Assembly: GCF_049562855.1 (NCBI RefSeq)
Contig: NZ_CP186925.1
Location: 558,001-622,000, forward strand
Length of the DNA stretch: 64,000 nucleotides
Direction of reading: 5' to 3'
From: Ruminococcus_C callidus
GTDB taxonomy: Bacteria > Bacillota > Clostridia > Oscillospirales > Ruminococcaceae
Shown here: positions 31,397 to 41,566 of the stretch, in pieces
Layout: every line of letters starts with the position of its first letter
Position numbering within the stretch: the stretch's first letter is position 1
Notes under the pieces: generated by a model
What the model saw: the letters and a program-made list of their open reading frames with translations, nothing else
What the model was told of the DNA's origin: nothing
Databases searched by the model: none
Position numbers and translations under genes: made by a program

Positions 31397-32683
31397 TTAT
31401 TCTGCCGGCGTGATGACAGACAGGCTCATGCGGCGGACATCGACTTCTTCCCGCAGGAAGCGGTTGCAGTCGTCCAGTGTCATTTCAGACAGCACCTGCA
31501 TGGGGTCGTACAGTCCGCAGCCAGCCATGTGAGCTGCTACCAGCGTGTTGGTGACGGCGGAAACATTGCCCAGCTTCCGCACCAGTTCTCCGTAGGCGGA
31601 CTTTTTGGACTCGTTGAACATGACCTCGTCCAGCCCGTTTTTCTGTGCGTCCAGAATTGCCGCGGTGACCTTTTCCCGCACCGCCTGCGGGTCGCGGGAT
31701 TCGCCGCCGAAGATCATGGTAAAGAACCCGTCGCCGTTAAAGACCTCGCTGGAGAAACTATCGTTGACCAGTCCGCTTTGCAGCATTTCCTGATACAGGG
31801 GAGAGGAACTGCCGGATAAGGTCTGCATGGTGATGTCCGCCAGCATTTCCGCACGGAGATTGTCCAGTCCCTGCCGCGGCTGGCACTTGATGCCCAGATT
31901 GAACAGCGGCTGTCCCACTGCGGCAGATTCCACCGTTTCCTCCCGTACAATGTCCAGTGTTTCCTCCGGAAAGACGGTTTCCAGCTTCTGGTCTTCGCAG
32001 GGCTTCAGCAGCCGGTCGGCAACCTCCAGCACCTCGTCCACCGTGCACTTTCCGGCAACTGCCAGTACCATGTTGTGGAGGTTGTAGAACGTGCGGTAGC
32101 AGCGGTACAGCAGATCGTCTGTAATTTCCGCAATGCTCTCAATGGTGCCGGCGATGTCGATGCGAACCGGATGCTTCTGGTACAGACCGCACAGCATGTT
32201 GAAGAATACCCGCCAGCCGGGGTCGTCGTCGCACATGCGGATCTCCTGCCCGATAATGCCCTGTTCCTTGGCAACGCTTTCCGGCGTGAAATACGGCGAC
32301 TGGACAAAGGAGAGCAGGATCTCCAGCGAAGCCTTGAAGTTGTCGGAGCAGCTAAAGAAATAGCAGGTCTTGTCGAACGAGGTGAACGCGTTGGCGTTGG
32401 CACCAGTCTTGGCGTACAGGTCGAACACATCGCAGTCCTCGTTCTCGAACAGCTTGTGTTCCAGGAAGTGGGCGATGCCCTCCGGCACGGTGCAGTAGTC
32501 CTTGTCCGCCGCGGTCTTGAACTGGGTGTTGATCGAGCCGTACTTTGTGCCGAACATGGCTTCGGTGGTGCTGTAGCCCTCCATTTCGCAGACTAAGATC
32601 TCCAGTCCGCTTTTGTGGTGGATATGGGTGTACTTGTCACCGGTCTGGGGGGAAACGATCGTCTTTTTCGTGGTTTCTGCCAT
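31397..32683 (-). CDS. M16 family metallopeptidase (YmfH/YfmH-like)
   Basis: 428 residues. It carries an intact inverted zinc motif H-F-L-E-H in G-I-A-H-F-L-E-H-K-L-F, with the distal glutamate expected about 75 residues on. It is the active partner of a two-gene pair; the related gene at 32685-33962 lacks the motif. The pair starts one after the other with only one base between. Such pairs are widespread in Firmicutes; some annotations link them to EF-P modification. Function by family only. Confidence 0.85.
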   Translation of the reverse strand: MAETTKKTIVSPQTGDKYTHIHHKSGLEILVCEMEGYSTTEAMFGTKYGSINTQFKTAADKDYCTVPEGIAHFLEHKLFENEDCDVFDLYAKTGANANAFTSFDKTCYFFSCSDNFKASLEILLSFVQSPYFTPESVAKEQGIIGQEIRMCDDDPGWRVFFNMLCGLYQKHPVRIDIAGTIESIAEITDDLLYRCYRTFYNLHNMVLAVAGKCTVDEVLEVADRLLKPCEDQKLETVFPEETLDIVREETVESAAVGQPLFNLGIKCQPRQGLDNLRAEMLADITMQTLSGSSSPLYQEMLQSGLVNDSFSSEVFNGDGFFTMIFGGESRDPQAVREKVTAAILDAQKNGLDEVMFNESKKSAYGELVRKLGNVSAVTNTLVAAHMAGCGLYDPMQVLSEMTLDDCNRFLREEVDVRRMSLSVITPAE

Positions 32684-32684
32684 G

Positions 32685-33962
32685 TTATTCCGCCTCCTGT
32701 TCTTTGCATTCCATAATATAAACGGTATCCGGCTGCATGGACTTTGCCGCCGCGATGATGTCCTCCCTGGTGACCTGACGGTAACGTTCTTCTTCCTCCG
32801 CCGGTGTCAGCTTGGTGCCGCGGCAGAACTGCCCGAAATACCATGCAATATAGCTGCTGGCAGTATCGCCCACACCGCAGAGGGTGTTGTGAATGGTCAT
32901 CATGGTGCTGTGCATTTCCTCGTCCGAAATGTCGCCGCTGCAAATGGCTTCCAGCTGTGCCGCAATGGCAGTTTCGGCAGTTTCCAGATTCTCGGTTTCA
33001 ATGCCGCTGTCCACCTGCATGAACGACTTGCACTCGTTGAAGTTTGCCGCACAGTAGTAGCAAAGGCTCATCTTTTCCCGCACGTTGGCGAACAGCTTGG
33101 AACTGGGTGTACCGCCGAGGAGCATCGTCATCATTTTCAGGGCATACCGGTCGGTATAGCTGGTTTTCCAGCCCATGACCATTTTGCACTGGTTGACCGG
33201 CAGGGCTTCCCGCACGGTGACAGGCTCCGGCTTGCAGGGGCTGGGGGAAAGGAACGAAACGGGAACCGGCTTCCGGTCGGCAATGGCAGCGAAAGCCTGC
33301 CGCAGGGTGTCCGCCAGCTGGGGAACAGCTTCCGGTCCCACAAAGTAGATCTCGATCTGTGCCGTCCGGAGCAGCTGCTGAAATGCTTCGTAAGCAGCCT
33401 TCGGAGTCATGGCTTCGGCAGATTCGCGGGTGCCGTAGCAGGAAAACGCAGCCGGTTCGCCGGCGAATGCGGTCTTGTGGGTTTGAGAAATGGCGTACTG
33501 CCGCTTCTCGTTGACTTCCGCATCAATGCAGTCCAGCAGGTTGGTCTGCTGAATGCGGAACTCGGTTTCGTCAAATGCACCGTCTGTCACATTCGGCTCA
33601 AAAATGCAGCCCAGCAGGATCTGGGTGAGTTCCGAAAAGACAGCTTCGTGTTCCAGAGCATAGCGGTCAGCAATGGAAGAAGTCCGCAGAGTGATGACCT
33701 GTACATCACCCATTTTGGAAATGCTGCAACTGAGATCTGCCCCGTACAGCATGTGCAGCTTGCGGTTCATGATCGCGTTGGAGGGATAGGCTTTGCTGCT
33801 GGAGGCGATCAGAGAACCGCCCAGTCCGCAGGCAGCTGCGTTTTTCTCCGACAAAGGCTGGAGGAATTGGATCCGCAGCGAGTTGGTTTTGAGTTTGGGA
33901 TCCAGAATTTCAGAAAATGCAATGGCATCTGAAAGCGGGATACGTTGATAACTGGTTGTCAT
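32685..33962 (-). CDS. M16 family peptidase-like protein, inactive subunit (YmfF/YfmF-like)
   Basis: 425 residues with the same fold as its neighbour but without H-x-x-E-H, as in the non-catalytic subunits of M16B pairs. The ATG at 33962 is preferred (AAAGGA at the right distance) over the in-frame ATG at 33980. The leader on the minus strand contains mobile element copy E (34054-34160). A -10 TATAAT at 34291-34296 with a poor -35 is the best promoter seen. Confidence 0.8.
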   Translation of the reverse strand: MTTSYQRIPLSDAIAFSEILDPKLKTNSLRIQFLQPLSEKNAAACGLGGSLIASSSKAYPSNAIMNRKLHMLYGADLSCSISKMGDVQVITLRTSSIADRYALEHEAVFSELTQILLGCIFEPNVTDGAFDETEFRIQQTNLLDCIDAEVNEKRQYAISQTHKTAFAGEPAAFSCYGTRESAEAMTPKAAYEAFQQLLRTAQIEIYFVGPEAVPQLADTLRQAFAAIADRKPVPVSFLSPSPCKPEPVTVREALPVNQCKMVMGWKTSYTDRYALKMMTMLLGGTPSSKLFANVREKMSLCYYCAANFNECKSFMQVDSGIETENLETAETAIAAQLEAICSGDISDEEMHSTMMTIHNTLCGVGDTASSYIAWYFGQFCRGTKLTPAEEEERYRQVTREDIIAAAKSMQPDTVYIMECKEQEAE

Positions 33963-34053
33963 AACATCGTCCTTTCTCAAGGCAGTCCGGAAAAGGGACT
34001 GCCCGCACGAATATCAGAACCTGCCATAGGCGGGTTTCGGAGCGTGTTTTTAT

Positions 34054-34160
34054 GGCAATACCGCACAAAGATTGTGCGACAGATGCGTCGTCAAATTTTT
34101 CGTCAGATGAAACAAAAAGCGGCGTGCAAAGTCGCCAGACGCTCTTTGTGCGGTATTGCC
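34054..34160. mobile_element. MITE-like element, 107 bp (copy E)
   Basis: Ends GGCAATACCGCACAAAG and CTTTGTGCGGTATTGCC. Perfect duplication TTAT (34050-34053, 34161-34164). Confidence 0.85.
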
Positions 34161-34433
34161 TTATATCATGTGCACACGCTCTGCATAGTGGCGTATACGC
34201 AGAAAATTTCTGACAGAGCAGGCGGCGTGAGAGCCGGCTCGGTATACAGGGAAACGCTGCACAAGCTTTATGCAGCGGCTCACAGAATTTATTATACCAC
34301 ATTTCATTTGGAATTGCTATGGTTTTCACGAAATTCTCAGAAATATTTTCCGGTGCAGGAAATTGTTTGGGTGACAGTGAGAGATGCCTGTGGAATAGCC
34401 GTCCCTGAAAAAGAAGCCCAATCCATGAGGGAG

Positions 34434-34505
34434 CCTGAACAAATAGCCTCCCTTGAAAAGGGAGGTGGCACGAAGTGCCGGAGGGATTTCTTCGTGAAAC
34501 ATAAC
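34434..34505. repeat. REP-A half-unit
   Basis: GCCTCCCTTGAAAAGGGAGG with the GGCACGAAGTGCC stem. The flanking 34165-34433 and 34506-34680 show no gene. Confidence 0.65.
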
Positions 34506-34681
34506 TTCTAGGGCAGCCATGTCGAAACCGTTCGGCAGAATTCGCTCGTACCTCGCTGTCCGCCTGTGGCTTGCCAACGCCGATTGTTGCCCTTGCCTGT
34601 ATCGGTAATGTTGATATTCAGGTATTTTTCCGGTATAGGTGGGTGACTTTATTGGATACGGCGTTTGCAAGTTCGTATATA

Positions 34682-35000
34682 GCCTCCCCTGAAAGGGGAG
34701 GGGGACCAGCGTAGCTGGTGGAGGGGTTCTTCCGTGCAATTCGCTACAGCAAGCAAACGATTTCACAAAGAGTTACGCTTCTTTTTTTCTTTGCTGAAAA
34801 GAAAAAAAGAAGCAAAAAAAGAAAAGAGTTCGCATTTCCCCTGTACTGTGAGATTCAAGTATCACCCGAAAATTACACGGGAAATAACCTTTTTCGACTA
34901 ACAAAAATTCCCCGGCGGGGTGACAGGCGGCTTGTCCGCCGTAACACTACCCTTTTCACACTTAAAATTGGGGCGTAAGGTCAGCGGTGACTCACCGCAT
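34682..35000. repeat. left arm of the inverted repeat around the aro operon
   Basis: Two blocks, 34682-34834 and 34901-34999, recur inverted at 39474-39620 and 39213-39316. The first holds a REP-A unit and the hairpin GCTTCTTTTTTTC...GAAAAAAAGAAGC. The second holds GGGGCGTAAGGTCAGCGGTG and CCGGCGGGG. Confidence 0.8.
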
Positions 35001-35024
35001 TTTTGCATGGTTTACAATTTGTTG

Positions 35025-35053
35025 TTGAAAAGAAAAAGGATTTTTAGTATAAT
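35025..35053 (+). promoter_or_regulatory. promoter of the aro operon
   Basis: TTGAAA (35025-35030), 17 nt, TATAAT (35048-35053). The 100-nt leader can form nested stems AGCCTG / CAGGCT and TCTGA / TCAGA; no T-run follows. Confidence 0.7.
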
Positions 35054-35160
35054 AAAATATGAGAATCTATTCGAAGATGTGTACGCTTTCAGAGCCTGCC
35101 ACGCGTCTGAACACGTCAGATGCAGAACAGGCTTTCGGCTCCAACGGGAGGAAAATACCA

Positions 35161-36212
35161 TGAAAACAATTACCGTGCACGCCAGCCAGACGTATCCCAT
35201 TTGGATCGGGAGAGGACTGCTGGGACAGTGTGGCACATATCTGAAACAGCAGACCAAGGCACAGACTGCCGCTGTCATTACCGATGACCATGTAGACTGC
35301 TATTACGGGGACATTGTGACCAAGTCGCTGGAAGAAAATGGCTTCCGGACGATCAAGTTCGTGTTCCCACACGGAGAAGCTTCCAAGTGCAGCAAAACGC
35401 TGAACCAGATCTACGACTTCCTCTGTGAAAATAATATCACCCGCACCGACTGTCTGGTTGCACTGGGCGGCGGCGTGGTAGGAGATATTACCGGATTCGC
35501 GGCGGCGACCTATCTCCGCGGTCTGGACTATCTCCAGATCCCCACCAGCCTGCTGGCACAGGTGGATTCGTCCGTAGGCGGAAAGACTGCGATCGACCTG
35601 ACCGGCGGCAAAAATCTGGTGGGAGCCTTTAAACAGCCGGTGGCAGTGCTCTGCGATCTGGACACCCTGCACACCCTGCCGAAGCTGTTTCTGGCAGACG
35701 GCATGGGCGAAGTCATCAAGTACGGCATGATTCGGGACGAAAAGCTGTTCACACTGCTGGAACAGCACACGCTGGAAACCGTCAGCGAAGTCATGGACGA
35801 GATCGTTCCCACCTGCATCGACATCAAGCGGGACGTGGTGGAACACGACGAATTCGACACCGGCGAGCGTATGATCCTGAACTTCGGGCACACGCTGGGA
35901 CATGCGGTGGAAAGCTACTACCACTACGAAACCTATACCCACGGCAGTGCAGTTGCCGCCGGCATGTGCATGATGACCAAGGCGACCTGTACGCCGGAAC
36001 TGTATGTGCGGCTGTGTGACTGCGTAAAGGCATACGACCTGCCCACAGAAGTAGACGCTCCCGTTGCGGAACTGGTGCCCCTGTGCGGCAATGACAAGAA
36101 ACGTGCCAGTGCATCGCTGCGGTTTATCGTCTGCGAAACCATCGGCAAGGCGGAGATTCGCTCCATGCCTTTCACAGAATTTGCCGCATGGATGGGAGGC
36201 GTGGATGCATGA
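35161..36212 (+). CDS. aroB: 3-dehydroquinate synthase
   Basis: 350 residues; converts DAHP to 3-dehydroquinate, step two of the shikimate pathway. NAD site G-G-G-V-V-G-D-I-T-G-F-A-A-A-T-Y; metal ligands in G-E-V-I-K-Y-G and H-T-L-G-H-A-V-E. The ATG at 35161 has GGGAGG upstream; the frame runs back to 34920 without support. It overlaps aroA by four bases (ATGA). Confidence 0.96.
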
Positions 36213-37453
36213 ACATTCTGATTACGCCGTCCCGCCTGCACGGCACTGTGCGGATCCCTGCTTCCAAGAGCATGGCACACCGGCTGCTGATCTGTGCCGC
36301 ACTGGCAGAGGGCACTTCAGTCATTTCCGGCGTGGATATGTCCCGTGACATCACCGCCACCATGGACGTGCTCTCCGCATTCGGGGCATCGTTCCGGCAG
36401 GAGGGCAGCACTATTACCGTAACCGGCGTGGGCAATGCCCGACCGCAGGCGGCTGTGGCGGATTGCTGCGAAAGCGGCTCTACGCTGCGGTTCCTGATTC
36501 CCGTGGCAGCAGCACTGGGTATACACACCACCTTTTTCGGACAGGGCAGACTGCCCCAGCGTCCCATTACTGCGTACCTGCGGGAACTGACCAAAAAGGG
36601 CGTCACGTTCGACTACCACAACACCATGCCCTTTACCATTGACGGCAAGCTGCGATCCGGCGTGTTCGAACTGGAGGGCGACGTTTCTTCCCAGTATGTG
36701 ACCGGTCTGCTGTTTGCCCTGCCGCTGCTGGACGGGGATTCCGAAATTCGCATGCTGTCCAAGCTGGAATCCAAGCCCTATGTCGATCTGACCATTGCCT
36801 GTCTGCGGCACTTCGGCATTGCCGTGCAGGAAACCGAACAGGGCTACGCCGTTGCCGGCGGACAGCAGTATCATGCCTGTGACCTCACAGTGGAGGGGGA
36901 TTATTCACAGGCGGCGTTCTTCTGCGTGGCGAATGCACTGGGCAGCGACATTACCCTCACCAATCTGAATCCGGAAAGTGTGCAGGGCGATAAAAAAATT
37001 GTGGAAATTGTCCGCGAGATGTGTTATAATAGAGAACAGGGGCTGCCGGCAGGATTTACCGTAGATGCGGCAGACATTCCCGACCTTGTGCCGATTCTGG
37101 CAGTGCTTGCCACATTTGGTACGGCACCGTCCAGCATCACCGGAGCACACCGCCTTGCCATTAAGGAGAGCGACCGGCTGGCATCGACTGCCGACCTGCT
37201 GAACCGGCTGGGCGGCAAGGTGACCGCCACACCGGACGGTCTGGAGATCGAACCGGTGGAACAGCTGCACGGCGGCACCGTGGACAGCTGCGGCGATCAT
37301 CGTATCGCCATGTGTGCTGCGGTGGCAGCCACACGCTGTGCCGGAGAAGTGACCATTCTCCATGGAGAATGCGTGGAAAAATCATATCCTCGGTTCTATG
37401 AGGATTATCGTCAGTTAGGAGGAATCGCCAATGTCATCGTTCTGGAGTCGTAA
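36209..37453 (+). CDS. aroA: 3-phosphoshikimate 1-carboxyvinyltransferase (EPSP synthase)
   Basis: 414 residues; joins shikimate-3-phosphate and PEP. P-A-S-K-S-M-A-H-R-L-L binds shikimate phosphate. E-S-G-S-T-L-R-F-L-I-P is the PEP loop, with L-R-F in place of the usual N-G/A-G-T pattern, as in divergent (class II or other) enzymes. K-E-S-D-R and D-H-R-I-A-M complete the site. Overlaps aroB by four bases and aroC by 23 bases. Confidence 0.94.
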   Translation: MNILITPSRLHGTVRIPASKSMAHRLLICAALAEGTSVISGVDMSRDITATMDVLSAFGASFRQEGSTITVTGVGNARPQAAVADCCESGSTLRFLIPVAAALGIHTTFFGQGRLPQRPITAYLRELTKKGVTFDYHNTMPFTIDGKLRSGVFELEGDVSSQYVTGLLFALPLLDGDSEIRMLSKLESKPYVDLTIACLRHFGIAVQETEQGYAVAGGQQYHACDLTVEGDYSQAAFFCVANALGSDITLTNLNPESVQGDKKIVEIVREMCYNREQGLPAGFTVDAADIPDLVPILAVLATFGTAPSSITGAHRLAIKESDRLASTADLLNRLGGKVTATPDGLEIEPVEQLHGGTVDSCGDHRIAMCAAVAATRCAGEVTILHGECVEKSYPRFYEDYRQLGGIANVIVLES

Positions 37454-38522
37454 TATTTCCCTTTCTATTTTTGGGGAGTCCCACGGACCTGCGATCGGTG
37501 TCGTGATCGACAATCTGCCGCCGGGGGAATACATTGATCTGGAAAAGCTGCGGCAGTTTATGGCACGCCGTGCCCCGAAAAAGGACGGCACCACCACACC
37601 CCGCGGGGAAAAGGATCTGCCTCAGATCATGTCCGGTCTGCTGAATGACCGCACCACCGGCGTGCCGCTGTGTGCGTTTATCCAGAACACGGATACCCGT
37701 TCCAAGGACTACAGCAATCTGGCAAGACTGCCCCGTCCCGGTCATGCGGACTATACTGGTGCCATGCGGTACCGCGGGTTCAATGACGTTCGCGGCGGCG
37801 GACATTTCTCCGGCAGACTGACTGCACCGCTGTGTTTCGCCGGAGCCGTCTGCGGACAGATTCTGGAACGCCGCGGCATTTACACCGGTGCCCATATCGC
37901 CAGCGTCCACGGAATCCATGATGATGCGTTCAGCCGCACCAAGGTGACCAAGGAGGACATTCTGGAAGTACGGGAAAAGGATTTTCCGGTGCGGAACGAT
38001 GCACAGGGTGAAAAGATGAAAGAGGACATTCGCAACGCCAGCCACGGCGGCGAATCTCTGGGCGGCATCATTGAGTGTGTCACGATCAATATGCCTGCCG
38101 GTGTAGGCTCGCCCATTTTTGAGGGACTGGAAAACACCATTGCCCAGCTGATCTTCGGCATTCCCGCGGTAAAGGGGCTGGAATTCGGTGCCGGTTTTCA
38201 GGTTGCCGAAATGGTGGGCAGCCAGAATAACGACCCGTTCTATATTGACGAAAAGGGTCACGTGATGACAAAGACCAATAACCACGGCGGTATTCTGGGC
38301 GGCATTTCTTCGGGCATGCCGATCACGCTGAATGTAGCGATCAAGCCTACCGCTTCGATTGCCAAGCCGCAGGAAACCGTGGATTTTCGGGCAAAGACAA
38401 ACGAGATGCTCCAGATTCAGGGACGGCACGACCCGTGCATTGTGCCCCGTGCAGTGCCCTGTGTGGAAGCGGCGGTGAACATCGCTCTGCTTTCCCATAT
38501 GATGGATTATCCGCATTTTTGA
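37431..38522 (+). CDS. aroC: chorismate synthase
   Basis: 363 residues; forms chorismate from EPSP with reduced FMN. Signature G-E-S-H-G-P-A-I-G near the start, then D-V-R-G-G-G-H-F-S-G-R and the C-terminal A-V-P-C-V-E-A-A. AGGAGG lies inside the end of aroA. aroB-aroA-aroC form a tightly coupled block; other shikimate genes are outside the window. Confidence 0.96.
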   Translation: MSSFWSRNISLSIFGESHGPAIGVVIDNLPPGEYIDLEKLRQFMARRAPKKDGTTTPRGEKDLPQIMSGLLNDRTTGVPLCAFIQNTDTRSKDYSNLARLPRPGHADYTGAMRYRGFNDVRGGGHFSGRLTAPLCFAGAVCGQILERRGIYTGAHIASVHGIHDDAFSRTKVTKEDILEVREKDFPVRNDAQGEKMKEDIRNASHGGESLGGIIECVTINMPAGVGSPIFEGLENTIAQLIFGIPAVKGLEFGAGFQVAEMVGSQNNDPFYIDEKGHVMTKTNNHGGILGGISSGMPITLNVAIKPTASIAKPQETVDFRAKTNEMLQIQGRHDPCIVPRAVPCVEAAVNIALLSHMMDYPHF

Positions 38523-38566
38523 GGAAACACCGTAGATTGCACTTGTGAGATGCGAGGTGACAGGCT

Positions 38567-39160
38567 GTGCAGGAAGAAAATATGATGAAAATGTCGAAAA
38601 TGGCAACGCCGCCGATCATGGATCCGCATACGGCAAATATTCTGATTTGTTATTTGCTGTATAAGATCGATAAACCGGTGCAGGTCAGCCATTTGTACGA
38701 TATTGCGGTAGGAAGCAACATTATCAACTATTTTGCCTATCAGGATTCGATCAGTTATCTGACGGAGCACAATTCTGTGGCAGTGCGTCAGAATGAGAAA
38801 GCTGTCGATTACTATGTACTGACAGAAAACGGGATTCGGACGGCAAAGGAACTGCGAAACTATGTGGGAAAGGCGTATCGGGACAAGCTGGTTTCGGCGG
38901 CGTTCCACTATTTCGCACGCATCAAGCGGGAGAGCGAAGTCAAGATCGAGTATATCCCGCTGAAAAAAGGCTACTATGTGCATGTTCGCTGTCTGGACAT
39001 TGAGGACGATCTGCTGGACATGAAACTCTATGCACCGGACTACACCCAAGCCAAGTATCTGGGCGAACAGATCATGCTGAATCCGGCGGGATTTTACGGA
39101 AAGATTCTCGATGCGGCGTTTTCCAATCAGGAAGAGCCGTATGATCTGAGTGACATTTGA
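38567..39160 (+). CDS. DUF4364 family protein
   Basis: 197 residues; function not established. The N-terminal 80 residues look like a winged helix (I-L-I-C-Y-L-L-Y-K-I-D-K-P-V-Q-V-S-H-L and E-H-N-S-V-A-V). This is the arrangement of DUF4364 proteins found in many Clostridia. The GTG at 38567 has GAGGTGA 7 nt upstream; an ATG at 38582 is an alternative. It may belong to the aro transcript (44-bp gap) and is followed by a terminator. Confidence 0.75.
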   Translation: MQEENMMKMSKMATPPIMDPHTANILICYLLYKIDKPVQVSHLYDIAVGSNIINYFAYQDSISYLTEHNSVAVRQNEKAVDYYVLTENGIRTAKELRNYVGKAYRDKLVSAAFHYFARIKRESEVKIEYIPLKKGYYVHVRCLDIEDDLLDMKLYAPDYTQAKYLGEQIMLNPAGFYGKILDAAFSNQEEPYDLSDI

Positions 39161-39168
39161 TTTAACAC

Positions 39169-39205
39169 AAAAAAGCGTGGAGCAGGGAAGCTTCACGCTT
39201 TTTTT
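39169..39205 (+). terminator. terminator of the aro operon
   Basis: AAAAGCGTG...CACGCTTTTTTT. Confidence 0.88.
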
Positions 39206-39212
39206 GCGGCGG

Positions 39213-39650
39213 GCGGCGAGTCACCGCTGACCTTACGCCCCAATTTCAAGAGTGAAAAGGGTAGTGTTACGGCGGCAGCAGCCGCCTGTATGCCCCGCCG
39301 GGGGATTTTTGTTGGTGAAAATAAAAGCCTCCCCTGAAAGGGGAGGGGGACCGCCGTTAGGCGGTGGAGGGGTTTCTACGTAACGTTCAACGTCAAACAA
39401 AAGGATTTTACATCAGTGGAAGATTCTCTGTATAATCTTCGTGTAATGCTTTTGCAATGTAGTACAAGTGCAACGCGAACTCTTTTCTTTTTTTGCTTCT
39501 TTTCAGTAAAGAAAAAAAGAAGCGTAACTCTTTGTGAAACCGGTTGCTTGCTGTAGCGAATTACACGGAAGAACCCCTCCACCAGCTTTGCTGGTCCCCC
39601 TCCCCTTTCAGGGGAGGCTTTTTATTCAGGCTCTCTTGAAAAGCGAAGCT
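39213..39650. repeat. right arm of the inverted repeat around the aro operon
   Basis: Inverted counterpart of 34682-35000 in two blocks (39213-39316, 39474-39620). An additional REP-A unit lies at 39327-39375. No gene. Confidence 0.8.
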
Positions 39651-39672
39651 ATCCTCCCCCACACGCCAACAA

Positions 39673-39713
39673 AAACAGCCCATTTCCGGCAGACACACCG
39701 GAAACGGGCTGTT
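39673..39713 (-). terminator. terminator of gdhA
   Basis: ACAGCCC.TTTCCGG...CCGGAAA.GGGCTGT, with a T-run on the minus strand. Confidence 0.88.
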
Positions 39714-39756
39714 TCTTATTTATCAGATGAGAGAATGATACAATCGAACGCTTCGA

Positions 39757-41115
39757 TTAGTATGCAACGCCCTGCCACTTCATAGCATCAGCAACCTTCA
39801 AGAAGCCGGCGATGTTTGCACCAACAACCAGATTGCCCTCTACGTCGTACTCCTTGGAACGATCGTATGCGTTGTGGAAGATGTTGATCATGATCTGCTT
39901 CAGCTTAGCGTCAACTTCTTCGAATGTCCAGGACAGACGTTCGCTGTTCTGGGACATTTCCAGACCAGAGGTAGCTACGCCGCCTGCGTTAGCAGCCTTT
40001 GCCGGTCCGAACAGAATGCCGGCAGCCAGGAACTTGTCGATAGCTTCCGGAGTAGACGGCATGTTTGCACCTTCTGCAACAACCTGAACGCCGTTCTTCA
40101 GCAGGATCTCAGCAGATTCGCCGTCGATTTCGTTCTGGGTTGCACACGGCAGAGCAATGTCACACTTGATTGTCCAGATGCCCTTGCAGCCTTCCGTATA
40201 GGTAGCACCTTCTACGCGGTTTACATATTCCTTGATGCGTCCGCGTTCTACTTCCTTGATCTGCTTTACAACGTCCAGCTTGATGCCGTTCGGATCGTAG
40301 ATGTAGCCGTTGGAGTCAGACAGTGCAACAACCTTTGCACCCAGTGCCTGAGCCTTTTCAGTTGCATAGATCGCAACGTTGCCGGAACCGGAAACAACAA
40401 CAGTCTTGCCCTTGACGCTGTCATTCTTCATGCAGCTCATCATTTCTTCTGTGAAGTACAGCAGACCATAACCGGTAGCTTCTGTTCTAGCCAGAGAACC
40501 GCCGTAGGACAGACCCTTACCAGTCAGAACACCGGTGAATTCGTTACGCAGTCTTTTGTACTGACCGAACATGTAGCCGATCTCACGAGCACCAGTACCG
40601 ATGTCGCCAGCCGGAACGTCGGTGTCAGCACCGATGTGCTTGGACAGTTCTGTCATGAAGCTCTGGCAGAAACGCATGATTTCGTTGTCAGACTTGCCCT
40701 TCGGGTCGAAGTCAGAACCGCCCTTGCCGCCGCCCATCGGCAGTGTGGTCAGGCTGTTCTTGAAGGTCTGCTCAAAGCCGAGGAACTTGATAACAGATGC
40801 ACAAACAGACGGGTGCAGACGCAGACCGCCTTTGTACGGACCAATTGCAGAGTTGAACTGGCAGCGGAAGCCACGGTTTACCTGTACCTTGCCGTTGTCG
40901 TCTACCCAAGAAACACGGAACTGGATCATACGTTCCGGTTCTACAATACGGTCGATAACGCCGTTGGTTTCATAAGACGGATCCTTTTCTACGACCGGCT
41001 CCAAAGACATCAGGACTTCGCCGACTGCCTGCAGGAATTCCGGCTCGTTGCCGTTACGCTTTACGACGCTGTCGTATACGCCCTGAAGATAAGCGTTCTT
41101 AAATGTAAATGCCAT
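39757..41115 (-). CDS. gdhA: glutamate dehydrogenase
   Basis: 452 residues, hexameric NADP-type length. It makes glutamate from 2-oxoglutarate and ammonia. Substrate motifs: G-P-Y-K-G-G-L-R-L-H-P, P-M-G-G-G-K-G-G-S-D-F-D-P, and the catalytic D-V-P-A-G-D-I-G-T. Nucleotide motif G-S-G-N-V-A. An AGGAGG-type site precedes the ATG. The promoter on the minus strand is TTGAAA (41367-41372), 17 nt, TATAAT (41344-41349), giving a leader of about 220 nt in which no known riboswitch was recognised. Confidence 0.96.
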   Translation of the reverse strand: MAFTFKNAYLQGVYDSVVKRNGNEPEFLQAVGEVLMSLEPVVEKDPSYETNGVIDRIVEPERMIQFRVSWVDDNGKVQVNRGFRCQFNSAIGPYKGGLRLHPSVCASVIKFLGFEQTFKNSLTTLPMGGGKGGSDFDPKGKSDNEIMRFCQSFMTELSKHIGADTDVPAGDIGTGAREIGYMFGQYKRLRNEFTGVLTGKGLSYGGSLARTEATGYGLLYFTEEMMSCMKNDSVKGKTVVVSGSGNVAIYATEKAQALGAKVVALSDSNGYIYDPNGIKLDVVKQIKEVERGRIKEYVNRVEGATYTEGCKGIWTIKCDIALPCATQNEIDGESAEILLKNGVQVVAEGANMPSTPEAIDKFLAAGILFGPAKAANAGGVATSGLEMSQNSERLSWTFEEVDAKLKQIMINIFHNAYDRSKEYDVEGNLVVGANIAGFLKVADAMKWQGVAY

Positions 41116-41566
41116 GGGAATCTCCTCCTGTTGGATAAAAAATTAAAATGTAGCAAAACATTCTGTCAAGAATACAGGTGATCCTGCCGCCGCGAGAGGC
41201 GTTCTGCCGGCAAACTGCCCTGCAAAATCCCGCCTGTGTGCGTTGGTCATGATCCCATATCCCCACGCTGTCCAAACTCAAAATGTATGTGATGCCTGTG
41301 CATTCGCTTCAAACACCTGTACACGCACTTCGAACAATATCTATTATACACCATTTGGCTATGTTTTTCAATGCAAATTTTGCAGATTTTTGCACTTTCT
41401 TCATATCGAAATCTGAGAAACCGTATTTTCAAAAGAAATCCTGCTTTTCAGTTTGAATTACAAATTTTGAAACGCGGAAAGAATCACATTGCAAAGTAGA
41501 CAGCTGCATAGCCTTTTCCGCGGGACGGAGGAACCGTTCCCGCTGTACTGCCGCCGCCGGAGCAAA

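Noticed and set aside
41116..41337. Glutamine riboswitch in the gdhA leader
   Set aside because: The leader is long, but no conserved riboswitch core could be recognised by eye.
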